Assembly: GCF_030123065.1 (NCBI RefSeq)
Contig: NZ_CP126093.1
Span: 3,228,001 to 3,292,000, forward strand
DNA from: Neobacillus sp. DY30
GTDB taxonomy: Bacteria; Bacillota; Bacilli; Bacillales; Cytobacillaceae
DNA length: 64,000 nucleotides
Direction: 5' to 3'
The translations under genes were made by a program, and so were the position numbers. Under the pieces are notes generated by a model, which had not been told where the DNA came from, did not search any database, and was given only the letters and a program-made list of their open reading frames with translations. Below, in pieces: positions 25,976 to 33,479 of this stretch (its first letter is position 1; each line of letters starts with the position of its first letter).

Positions 25976-26128
25976 GCCCGTAATCACTGATTTTTTGTGG
26001 TTACGGTAACGAATAGCTACTATTAATGCCCGTTACAGCTACTATTTGCGGAATACGGTAACGAAACCCCACTATTCGTGCCCGCCAAAACAAATATATG
26101 TGGTTTGCGGTAACGAATTTAGCAATTC
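25976..26128 (+). repeat. Tandem 52-bp repeat, about three units
   Basis: Units start at 25976, 26028 and 26080 with GCCCG and share the central block CGGTAACGAA and CTATT. The period is exactly 52 bases twice. The unit has an inverted feature GGTAACG/CGTTAC. It lies between thiE and the second riboswitch and is not coding. Confidence 0.8.
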
Positions 26129-26181
26129 ACAAATCCAAATGTAATTTACCAACAGTACGATTTCTATTAAAATTTCATACT

Positions 26182-26275
26182 AGCACTGGGGGAGCCGCAA
26201 CTGGCTGAGATTAGACTATAAAAGGTCTTAAACCCCTGAACCTGATCTGGGTAGTACCAGCGTAGGGAAGTGAAG
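26182..26275 (+). ncRNA. Second TPP riboswitch, upstream of thiW
   Basis: Conserved THI-box elements GGGGGAGCC, TGGCTGAGA, ACCCCTGAACCTGATCTGG and GTACCAGCGTAGGGA are complete. A short P1 is CACT (26184) with AGTG (26269). The 5' strand can instead pair with 26318-26328 further downstream, which links ligand binding to the expression platform. Confidence 0.97.
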
Positions 26276-26317
26276 AATACATCCATAAACTGTGAACCAT
26301 AATGGATAAACGGTGAT

Positions 26318-26354
26318 CCCCCAGTGCTTATAAAAACTTGGAGGGATTTTTTTT
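26318..26354 (+). promoter_or_regulatory. Expression platform combining terminator and RBS occlusion
   Basis: CCCCCAGT (26318) can pair with ACTTGGAGGG (26336-26345), whose GGAGGG is the ribosome binding site of thiW, followed by eight Ts. The competing antiterminator is AGCACTGGGGG (26182) with CCCCCAGTGCT (26318). TPP binding closes P1 and frees the hairpin, so both termination and site masking result. Confidence 0.7.
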
Positions 26355-26864
26355 ATGAGAAAAACACACAAACTCACATTGACAGCGATGATGATCGCGA
26401 TTGGCACACTCTCGAGTAACTTATTTTTTATCCCGATTGGTTTCACCAAAGTGTTTCCGATCCAGCATTTCTTGAATGTTTTGTCTGCCGTCCTATTAGG
26501 ACCGGTTTATGCCGTTGCCCAGGCATTATGTGTCTCAATCTTACGAAATATCATGGGGACCGGTTCAGTCTTTGCATTTCCAGGAAGTATGGTGGGTGCG
26601 TTATTGGCAGGGCTTTTCTTTATGAAAACCAGAAAGATTTACATGGCCTTTTTCGGAGAGGTTATCGGAACGGGAATTCTTGGCGCAATCCTTTGCTACC
26701 CAATCGCAACACTTTTAATGGGTCAGGAAGCAGCAGTGTTTGGCTTTATTCCGCTATTTATTTTCAGCTCGATTGCGGGTGCACTTATTGGGGCCATTAT
26801 CCTTTCTGTCTTTTTAAAGAAAAAAGTAGCTGTATTTACTCAAAATGGAACGACATTGAAATAG
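26355..26864 (+). CDS. thiW: ECF transporter S component ThiW (thiazole)
   Basis: A 169-residue membrane protein with about five or six helices, the substrate-binding S component of an energy-coupling-factor transporter, predicted in this family to take up hydroxyethylthiazole. Segments NLFFIPIGFTKVFPIQHFLN, GPVYAVAQALCVSILRNIMG and FPGSMVGALLAGLFF match ThiW. The shared EcfA/EcfT module is not in this window. The ribosome binding site is embedded in the riboswitch hairpin, so expression is controlled by TPP. It is the first gene of the second operon. Confidence 0.92.
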   Translation: MRKTHKLTLTAMMIAIGTLSSNLFFIPIGFTKVFPIQHFLNVLSAVLLGPVYAVAQALCVSILRNIMGTGSVFAFPGSMVGALLAGLFFMKTRKIYMAFFGEVIGTGILGAILCYPIATLLMGQEAAVFGFIPLFIFSSIAGALIGAIILSVFLKKKVAVFTQNGTTLK

Positions 26865-26879
26865 AAAGGAACGACCATC

Positions 26880-27962
26880 ATGGAACAGCAGCAAATCATA
26901 AATCAACTATTTACGACCATACAATCTGATTCGCTATCAGAAGAAGAATTTAATCAAACCGCCTTACAACTATTCACTTATCAGTTCACAAATAACCTTC
27001 CTTTTCGGAAGTTCTGTCAGGCAAAAGGCAAGACCCTCCGGACGGTGAAATCATGGAAGGACATTCCAGCAGTGCCGATTAATGCATTTAAAGAGGTTGC
27101 TCTTACCTGTACGCCTCCAGAACAAGCGGAGAGTTACTTTATGACAAGCGGTACCACCAAGGGTGTGAAAGGGAAGCACTATCATCCGACGTTACAAGTG
27201 TGGACTCTTTCAATGAAAACCTATTTTAAACAGCGTTTTATGAAAGAAACTGAAAAAATCCGAATGGGTATTCTATTCCCGACGGAAGAGGAAATGCCAA
27301 ATTCCTCATTGGCTCGGTATTTAGCACTTGCTAAGCAAGAGTTCGGCACGGAAGAGAGTCACTATCTGTTAGGGGAAAACGGGATTGATATCGAGAAGCT
27401 TATTCAAGAATTGGAGCATGCAGAACGTTCAGGTGAGCCTTATGCATTATTAGGGGCCTCGTACAGTTTTGTTCATCTGTTCGAAGAACTAGCGAATATC
27501 GGCCGCAGCTTCCAATTGCCGCCTGGTAGCAAGATTTTAGATACAGGCGGATACAAAAATCAGTCAAAAGAATGGGAACTGGATGATTTCTATCATGAGT
27601 TATCAAGGGTACTAGGTGTTCCAAGAAAAGAATGTATCAATATGTACGGTATGACGGAGTTAAGTTCACAACTCTATGATTCTGGTAATGAGCAGGTTCC
27701 ATCTGTAAAGTCCGGTCCTCATTGGCTGAGAACGAGAATTATACATCCGTTAACAGGTGAGGAAGTGGCCGACGGGGAACGAGGGGTAATTGTCCATAGT
27801 GATCTCGCAAACTTCAACTCTGTCACGACTATTTTAACCGAGGACTTAGGCATGAAAGTTTGTGAGGGGTTCCTTCTCTTAGGCAGGGTTCAAGGAACAG
27901 AGGCAAAGGGCTGTTCACTTGCTGTTGAGGAATTTATTAAAGCAGCCACGGGTCCAATTTGA
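26880..27962 (+). CDS. LuxE-like acyl-activating enzyme (acyl-protein synthetase family)
   Basis: A 360-residue member of the LuxE acyl-protein synthetase family (ANL-like), which in luminous bacteria uses ATP to activate a carboxylic acid and passes the acyl group to the LuxC reductase. The AMP-binding loop FMTSGTTKGVKGKHYHP (near 88-104) and NMYGMTELSSQLYD near 253 support the activating role. Length fits LuxE. It lies 15 bases after thiW and overlaps the LuxC-like gene by the TGATG junction. In a TPP-controlled operon the acid is unlikely to be a fatty acid; a thiazole or pyrimidine carboxylate is inferred. Confidence 0.85.
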   Translation: MEQQQIINQLFTTIQSDSLSEEEFNQTALQLFTYQFTNNLPFRKFCQAKGKTLRTVKSWKDIPAVPINAFKEVALTCTPPEQAESYFMTSGTTKGVKGKHYHPTLQVWTLSMKTYFKQRFMKETEKIRMGILFPTEEEMPNSSLARYLALAKQEFGTEESHYLLGENGIDIEKLIQELEHAERSGEPYALLGASYSFVHLFEELANIGRSFQLPPGSKILDTGGYKNQSKEWELDDFYHELSRVLGVPRKECINMYGMTELSSQLYDSGNEQVPSVKSGPHWLRTRIIHPLTGEEVADGERGVIVHSDLANFNSVTTILTEDLGMKVCEGFLLLGRVQGTEAKGCSLAVEEFIKAATGPI

Positions 27963-29410
27963 TGAGAGAAAAAGTTGGATATCTCCCCGATATTGGGGAA
28001 GAAGCAGTAGCTTCCAAAATTCTTACCTTTACAAACAAAGGTGAGACGCTCGAGGTTGAAGCCCCTCTCCTTACAATCGAGCAAATGCAACGGGTCTCAG
28101 AAAAGGTTAAACAAGCTAGTACTGAAGTATTAAAAAACATGAGTATTATCGAGATTATTTCGATCATCGACACCGCCATAGAAGTCCTGCTCGACCGGAA
28201 TTCAACCTATCGGAAAAAAGCAGAAAGAATGCTGCCAATCGTTACGGGTTACGATGAAGAAATGATTCGCTTGGGACTTACATCATTCTTAAAAAAGTTT
28301 CGCAAACATGAATTGCAGCGCTTCGTGGTGGATGACTTAGGCAATCCTTTGCTACTGGATGATTTTCAACCTCGTGTAAAGAGAGGTTTTTCAAAAGCAG
28401 TGGGACCTGAATTAATTCTTCATGTTTGGGCTGGAAATGTACCAGCACTTCCGTTATGGAGTCTCATTTCAGGGTTATTGGTTAAGTCTGGGAACATTGG
28501 CAAGGTATCGAGTGCGGAGCCTTTGTTTGCTGGATGGTTTGCACAGGTTTTAGTGGAAGTTGCTCCTCAACTCAAGGATTGCCTAGCGGTCGTCTGGTGG
28601 AAGGGAGGAGATGAGGAACGAGAAAAGGAGTTTTTTACGTATCCGGATGTGGTGGTCGGTTATGGAAGTAATACTTCACTAGAATCCATGAGTCATAGAA
28701 TCCCTGTCACCACACGTTTCCTGCCATTCGGACATAAAGTCAGTTTTGGAGTAATCGGCAGCTCCGCACTTGACTCACGAAAAGCATTAACCACCGCTCA
28801 TCATGCCGCATTTGATATGATCCAATTTGATCAACAGGGCTGTTATTCCCCGCATATTTTCTATGTTCAAAATGGGGGAAATGTTTCACCCGAGGAGTTT
28901 GCGCAGTATCTTGCACAGGAACTTGAAAGCTATCAAAAACGATACCCAAGGCGCATTCTTACTCTAGAAGAAATGACTGCAAGCATCCACTGGCGTAACC
29001 AAGAAGAAGTGTCTTCTTTTACCAACACTACAAAACAAGTATTTGGTCAAACTGACAATCATTGGACTGTTGTTTATGAGGAGGGTGCAGCATTCACCCC
29101 AACTTGTTCAAATCGTTCGGTGAAAGTCATTGCTTTTGATAATATAGAAGACATTTTGCCAAACATTCAGCCCTATCGCAAATTCTTACAGAGTGCAGGT
29201 GTGGCGGCAGCTCCGAAGGAACTGTTTCAATGGGCTGAAAAATTAGGGAATGTAGGCGTAACACGAATTACTGCTCTAGGTAAAATGACTTCTCCAGAAT
29301 CAGGGTGGCATCATGATGGCAGGTTCAATTTACTAGATTTCGTTCAAATGGTTGATATAGAGCATTCAGCAGAAGAGTTTGCAGAGAATTTTGCAGCTTA
29401 TATCGATTAG
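27962..29410 (+). CDS. LuxC-like acyl reductase
   Basis: A 482-residue protein of the LuxC acyl-CoA/acyl-protein reductase family with an aldehyde-dehydrogenase-type fold. The catalytic cysteine is in the motif FDQQGCYSPHIFYV (about residue 294), and the nucleotide/substrate region includes LHVWAGNVPALPLWSLI near 155. In lux systems LuxC reduces an activated acyl group to the aldehyde with NADPH. Its ATG overlaps the LuxE-like stop codon, giving tight coupling like luxE/luxC complexes. With the SDR at the end of the operon it could carry an acid to an alcohol. Confidence 0.88.
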   Translation: MREKVGYLPDIGEEAVASKILTFTNKGETLEVEAPLLTIEQMQRVSEKVKQASTEVLKNMSIIEIISIIDTAIEVLLDRNSTYRKKAERMLPIVTGYDEEMIRLGLTSFLKKFRKHELQRFVVDDLGNPLLLDDFQPRVKRGFSKAVGPELILHVWAGNVPALPLWSLISGLLVKSGNIGKVSSAEPLFAGWFAQVLVEVAPQLKDCLAVVWWKGGDEEREKEFFTYPDVVVGYGSNTSLESMSHRIPVTTRFLPFGHKVSFGVIGSSALDSRKALTTAHHAAFDMIQFDQQGCYSPHIFYVQNGGNVSPEEFAQYLAQELESYQKRYPRRILTLEEMTASIHWRNQEEVSSFTNTTKQVFGQTDNHWTVVYEEGAAFTPTCSNRSVKVIAFDNIEDILPNIQPYRKFLQSAGVAAAPKELFQWAEKLGNVGVTRITALGKMTSPESGWHHDGRFNLLDFVQMVDIEHSAEEFAENFAAYID

Positions 29411-29420
29411 GAGGCATGAA

Positions 29421-30164
29421 ATGGCTTATTTGAGTTTACAAGACGTGACTTACAGTTATGCAAAAAATAATGTGATTGTCGATGCCGTAAATCTGGATGT
29501 TGAAAAAGGAAAGTTTCACAGTTTACTAGGTAAAAGCGGCTGTGGAAAAACGACGTTATTAAAGCTGGCGGCAGGATTAATAACCCCAAATGAGGGTTCC
29601 ATTCTGTTTCAAGGTGAAAGAATAACACCTTCAGAAAAGATTGGCTTTGTGTTTCAAGCACCAACACTATTGGAATGGAAATCAGTAATCGATAATGTTC
29701 TTTTACCCATATCCCTTAAATATAAAGTGACAAATGAACATGTCGAAAAAGCCGAATCATTATTAAATTTAATGGGGCTATCTCATTTAAAAAAGGAATA
29801 CCCAACTCGTTTATCGGGCGGACAGCAAAGTAGAGTATCCATAGCAAGAGCGCTAATTCAAACGCCGGCCATGCTTTACATGGATGAGCCTTTTTCGGCA
29901 CTTGATGCCATCACAAGAGAGGAGCTTCAAGATGATTTTCTCCGGCTTTGTGAACTCCATCAAATGACGGTATTATTTGTTACCCATGATATTTCAGAAG
30001 CAGTCTATTTATCAGACAGGATTGCAGTTATGGATAAAGGTAGAATCATCGAAAATTTTTCAGTCGAATTACAAGATCGGTTTACAACCGATATTCGATA
30101 TTCTGGACAGTTTAGTCAGCTTTGCTTGGAAATCCGGACTGCCATTAGTGGAGGATTAAGATGA
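29421..30164 (+). CDS. thiZ: ABC transporter ATP-binding protein, ThiZ-like
   Basis: A 247-residue ATPase of the nitrate/taurine/thiamine-precursor ABC family. It has Walker A GKSGCGKTTLLK (near 36), the signature LSGGQQSRVSIARAL (near 132), Walker B MLYMDEPFSAL and the switch His in VTHDISEA. The ATG follows TTAGGAGGCATGAA, inside a longer frame overlapping the LuxC-like gene. It forms a transporter with the next two genes. By context and family this is ThiZ, uptake of a pyrimidine or thiazole precursor; the substrate is inferred. Confidence 0.85.
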   Translation: MAYLSLQDVTYSYAKNNVIVDAVNLDVEKGKFHSLLGKSGCGKTTLLKLAAGLITPNEGSILFQGERITPSEKIGFVFQAPTLLEWKSVIDNVLLPISLKYKVTNEHVEKAESLLNLMGLSHLKKEYPTRLSGGQQSRVSIARALIQTPAMLYMDEPFSALDAITREELQDDFLRLCELHQMTVLFVTHDISEAVYLSDRIAVMDKGRIIENFSVELQDRFTTDIRYSGQFSQLCLEIRTAISGGLR

Positions 30165-30904
30165 AAAAAATATCAATTTATTCCTGGTTATTGTTCATCC
30201 TGATTCTATTACTCTGGGAAATGCTAGCCAAGCAAATGTCCGAATTAGTTCTTCCGGCACCGACCGTTGTGGTCGCTACACTGATAGATGGATTAACGAG
30301 TGGTTATTATTCTCCTCATATCATTCGGACGAGTTTAGAGATTATCATCGGACTTTTTCTCGGGAGTTTGTTAGGTATCATTACCGGCATATGGATGGGC
30401 GAAGTCGAGTTTATCCGTAAACTATTGTTTCCTTACGTCATTGCTAGTCAGGCTGTTCCCAAACTCGCACTGGCACCATTATTTATTCTATGGTTTGGTT
30501 TTGGAATGACTTCAAAAGTTGTGATCACGGCATTAATTTGCTTTTTCCCGTTAATGGAAAACACCGTTACCGCACTTCAATACACCGATCCTAAAAAAAT
30601 AGAATTGTTTCGGGTGTTAGGGGCAAACAGATGGCAAACATTGTTTAAATTAAAAATACCTGCTGGATTGCCGAGCATTATGGCGGGTTTCCGGGTTGCC
30701 GTTGTTCTAGCTGTTGTCGGTGCTGTAGTGGGCGAATTTATTGGCGGCAGTGAAGGATTAGGCGCTTTGATTATTGCTTCTCAAGGCATGATGGACACAC
30801 CCTTGATGTTTTCGGTCCTTATTTTAATCACGATCCTTGGAACCTTTCTCTATCAAATTATTTATTTCATTGAACGTAGAATGTTTCAATATAAAAAGCG
30901 GTAA
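30161..30904 (+). CDS. thiX: ABC transporter permease, ThiX-like
   Basis: A 247-residue permease of the SsuC/TauC/ThiX type with six predicted helices. The EAA-like loop is LFRVLGANRWQTLFKLKIPAG near 150-170. It overlaps the ATPase gene by four bases (ATGA). With ThiY-like and ThiZ-like subunits it imports a small aromatic precursor. In other Bacillaceae the orthologous transporter takes up formylaminopyrimidine; here there is no tenA or ylmB next to it, so a different precursor is possible. Confidence 0.87.
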   Translation: MKKISIYSWLLFILILLLWEMLAKQMSELVLPAPTVVVATLIDGLTSGYYSPHIIRTSLEIIIGLFLGSLLGIITGIWMGEVEFIRKLLFPYVIASQAVPKLALAPLFILWFGFGMTSKVVITALICFFPLMENTVTALQYTDPKKIELFRVLGANRWQTLFKLKIPAGLPSIMAGFRVAVVLAVVGAVVGEFIGGSEGLGALIIASQGMMDTPLMFSVLILITILGTFLYQIIYFIERRMFQYKKR

Positions 30905-30917
30905 GGAGTGTTTACAA

Positions 30918-31916
30918 ATGAAAATGAAAGTAATGGTTACAGCACTCATCTTAGTATTATTATTAACGGCTTGTGGTTCAAAAAATAATCAGCAGGCAGC
31001 TACTGTAACAGCGGTAGAAAACGTAAAAATCGCAAGCTGGAGTCAGCCGATTTCAGAACAAACGAATCTTCTTGTAAGTGAGGAAAAGAATTTTTTTAAA
31101 AATGAAGGTTTAGAAGTTGAATTTATCCCAGGTGCAGGAGGCGGAGATGCCATCAAAAATATTCTCTCAGGTAAGGCAGATATCGCCTTTACCGATCCTG
31201 GTTCACTCTATTTTGCGTTAAATCAGGGTGAGAAACTAAAAGTCATCTATAATATTTATCCCCAAAACGTATTCAATGTCGTTTCTTTAAAGGAAAGTAA
31301 TATCTACAAACCAGAGGACCTAAAAGGGAAGAAGATCGGCGTATATAGTCTTTCCAGTGGTACTAGACAAAATCTTCTTGTTCTGTTAAACCAAGCTGGC
31401 CTTACAGAAAAGGATGTAACCATTGTTGAAACAGGTCTTTTGAATTTTGCCCCGCTGATGCAGGGTCAGGTCGATGCAACGGCTGCAACTGACACTGGCT
31501 TAATAACGGCAAAAGAAAAGGGATTGGCGGACGTCAATGTACTTGAGGTTAAAGATTATCTTAATATCCCAAGTGATATTTTTGTGGTAACCGAAAAAAC
31601 ATACAATGAGAAAAAGGATATTCTGAAAAAGTTTGTTGAAGCTTATCAAAAAAGTGCGGAATGGATGATCAAAGAACCAGAGGAAGCGGCTGCTTTAGCC
31701 GTAAAACATGCGATTGATGGCAAGGATGAAAAACATAATTTAGAGATTATTAAACTGCGAAACGACGCTAGTATTTCGCCGGCAACAAGCGAAAGGGGAT
31801 TGGGTGCATTAGAAATGGATATCTTACAGCAGGGTGCTGATATCTATAAAAAATTGGGTCTAATCGAAAAAGAGTTACATATGTCAGATGTTAACGTTGA
31901 AGACTTTGTGAAATAG
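30918..31916 (+). CDS. thiY: ABC transporter substrate-binding lipoprotein, ThiY/NMT1-like
   Basis: A 332-residue lipoprotein of the NMT1/THI5-like family. The lipobox LTAC places the lipidated Cys at residue 19. The body begins VKIASWSQPISEQTNLLVSE and contains the ligand-site glycine loop IPGAGGGDAIKNILSGKADI and the hinge VYSLSSGTRQNLL. This family binds HMP-like pyrimidines or related heterocycles. It is preceded by TAAGGAGTG; the earlier in-frame ATG lies within thiX. It defines the specificity of the transporter. It is TPP-controlled through the upstream riboswitch. Confidence 0.87.
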   Translation: MKMKVMVTALILVLLLTACGSKNNQQAATVTAVENVKIASWSQPISEQTNLLVSEEKNFFKNEGLEVEFIPGAGGGDAIKNILSGKADIAFTDPGSLYFALNQGEKLKVIYNIYPQNVFNVVSLKESNIYKPEDLKGKKIGVYSLSSGTRQNLLVLLNQAGLTEKDVTIVETGLLNFAPLMQGQVDATAATDTGLITAKEKGLADVNVLEVKDYLNIPSDIFVVTEKTYNEKKDILKKFVEAYQKSAEWMIKEPEEAAALAVKHAIDGKDEKHNLEIIKLRNDASISPATSERGLGALEMDILQQGADIYKKLGLIEKELHMSDVNVEDFVK

Positions 31917-31925
31917 GAGGAGCAT

Positions 31926-32696
31926 GTGAAAAAATTTCAGAATAAAACCGTACTTGTTACAGGTTCAAGCAGAGGAATCGGTGCAGCCATCGCAAAAGGT
32001 TTTGCAGCTGAAGGGGCGACAGTGATTGTTAATTACCTTCAAAATAAGGAGGCTGCAAATAAAACAGTTAACTCATGTCTTGAGCTTGGTGGTGATGCTT
32101 GGGCGATTCAAGCAGATGTATCATCTCAATCTGACGTTAAACGGATGATGGAGCAAATTGAACTCGAAGTAGGAAAATTAGATGTTGTCGTTAATAATGC
32201 CTTTAAATCCTATGTCTTTAATCCAGATACACGAAAAATGTTCTCACAAATAAAGTGGGAAGACTATCAAGAACAAATGGATGGAGCATTGAAATCAACT
32301 TATTATGTATGTGAACAAGCCGTCCCCTTAATGAAAAAACAAACGAAGGGAAGCATTGTTAATATCGTTACAAACTTAGTGCAACGTCCACTCATTCCTT
32401 ATCATGACTATACAACCGCAAAATCAGCGCTAATCGGGTTCAGCCGCAATCTGTCAGTTGAACTCGGAGCCTTCGGGATTAGAGTGAATTGTGTGGCACC
32501 TGGTTTAGTGTATCCAACCGATGCAAGCCGACAGACAAAAGATGAAGTAAAAGAAATGATTATTGCTCAAACTCCGCTAAGACGAATTGCTCAACCGGAG
32601 GATATTGTAGGACCCGTCTTGTTCTTATCCTCGGAATGGAGTCAGTTTATGACAGGGCAGACACTTTTAGTCGATGGCGGGTTGGTCATGAGTTAA
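31926..32696 (+). CDS. SDR-family oxidoreductase (FabG-like)
   Basis: A 256-residue short-chain dehydrogenase/reductase. The cofactor loop is TGSSRGIG (residues 12-19), followed by VNNAF in place of the usual NNAG, and the catalytic pair is in YTTAK near 160. The usual catalytic Ser 13 residues earlier appears to be Thr. It starts at GTG after AGGAGG. As the last gene of the TPP-controlled operon, a natural role is reducing the aldehyde made by the LuxC-like enzyme to an alcohol such as HET or HMP. That substrate is inferred; FabG-like oxidation of another alcohol cannot be excluded. Confidence 0.85.
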   Translation: MKKFQNKTVLVTGSSRGIGAAIAKGFAAEGATVIVNYLQNKEAANKTVNSCLELGGDAWAIQADVSSQSDVKRMMEQIELEVGKLDVVVNNAFKSYVFNPDTRKMFSQIKWEDYQEQMDGALKSTYYVCEQAVPLMKKQTKGSIVNIVTNLVQRPLIPYHDYTTAKSALIGFSRNLSVELGAFGIRVNCVAPGLVYPTDASRQTKDEVKEMIIAQTPLRRIAQPEDIVGPVLFLSSEWSQFMTGQTLLVDGGLVMS

Positions 32697-32735
32697 ATCA
32701 CTCTAAGGAAAAGCTTATGTAAATGTTTATAGAAT

Positions 32736-32766
32736 AAAGGGGCCCATCGCTGGGCCTCTTTTCCTA
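32736..32766 (+). terminator. Terminator of the second thiamine operon
   Basis: AAAGGGGCCCA pairs with TGGGCCTCTTT around TCGC, then TTCC. Confidence 0.75.
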
Positions 32767-32863
32767 TTTATCCGAGGAACATCATATCACAAACTTGGAG
32801 GTTAGAAACAATAAAATAGGCTTTTGTATTAGTAGCAATACCCAGCCATTATACATATTTTGT

Positions 32864-32900
32864 TGGGGAAGGTATAGCGGTATTTACCTATTTTTTTTGT
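32864..32900 (+). terminator. Weak hairpin with T-run before the TOMM precursor
   Basis: AGGTA pairs with TACCT around a loop of about 10 bases, then TATTTTTTTT. The stem is only five base pairs, so this is at best a leader attenuator. It lies 65 bases before the precursor start. Confidence 0.35.
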
Positions 32901-32964
32901 TTGTTCTGTGCCTTTTTACAAGTTGCTGCTGCCCTTTTTTAAATATATAAGGAGGTATTTAAAA

Positions 32965-33309
32965 ATGAATGATTTCCAAAGTCAACTCCAGGGATTAAGT
33001 CTTGGAGATTTCCAAGCAACCCAGGCAGTTCCTTATGACCCAAGCTCGTATTATACTGATCCTACTCGATTTGGTGGTTTTGGCGGTATTGGTGGTATTG
33101 GCGGTTTTGGCGGTATTGGTGGTTTCCATCGATGTTTTAGTTGTTTTAGTTGCTTTAGCTGTTTTAACTGCTTTAATTGCTTCCATAATTGCTTTCATAA
33201 TTGTGGTGGACATCGCTGCCATAATTGCGGCGGAGGTCATCGCTGCGGAGGCCATAATTGCGGAGGCGGACATCGTTGTGGTGGTGGAGGCCATCGTTGC
33301 GGCGGTTGA
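32965..33309 (+). CDS. Heterocycloanthracin/sonorensin-type TOMM precursor peptide
   Basis: A 114-residue ribosomal precursor. The leader (residues 1-36) begins MNDFQSQLQGLSLGDFQ, typical of the heterocycloanthracin/sonorensin family. The core opens with FGG/IGG repeats and then has 14 cysteines at 57, 60, 63, 66, 69, 72, 76, 80, 85, 88, 94, 99, 104 and 112: first a strict three-residue CFS/CFN ladder, then Gly-His-rich GGHRC units. Cys residues (and three Ser before Cys) are expected targets for azole formation. An in-frame ATG at 32908 exists, but AAGGAGG fits the 32965 ATG. The modifying enzymes follow directly. Secretion genes are absent. Confidence 0.9.
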   Translation: MNDFQSQLQGLSLGDFQATQAVPYDPSSYYTDPTRFGGFGGIGGIGGFGGIGGFHRCFSCFSCFSCFNCFNCFHNCFHNCGGHRCHNCGGGHRCGGHNCGGGHRCGGGGHRCGG

Positions 33310-33354
33310 TCGTTTTCGGTTTATAATGAAAACTCCGGTTCCATCTGAAGAGGA

Positions 33355-33386
33355 GAAGAGCCCCTACAATTGTAGGGGCTTTTCTC
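33355..33386 (+). terminator. Palindromic terminator between precursor and enzymes
   Basis: AGCCCCTACAATTGTAGGGGCT is a perfect inverted repeat, flanked by A and T (AAGAG / TTTTCTC). Partial read-through would give much more precursor than enzyme transcript. Confidence 0.8.
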
Positions 33387-33479
33387 TATAACAATTAACA
33401 TAAGGGACAAAATGAGATACATAAGATAATAGTGATGATAAATAAAAATGAGAAAAAGCTTCGGCTAAGGAGGAGCGCA

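Noticed and set aside
25976..26128. Tandem repeats as a CRISPR array
   Set aside because: Units are contiguous without unique spacers, and there are no cas genes. The same holds for the arrays at 43416 and 55135.
33002..33391. 129-residue and minus-strand 99-residue frames across the TOMM precursor
   Set aside because: They are low-complexity shadows (Val/Ile/Ala and Thr/Met/Ala runs) of the repetitive precursor, without ribosome binding sites.
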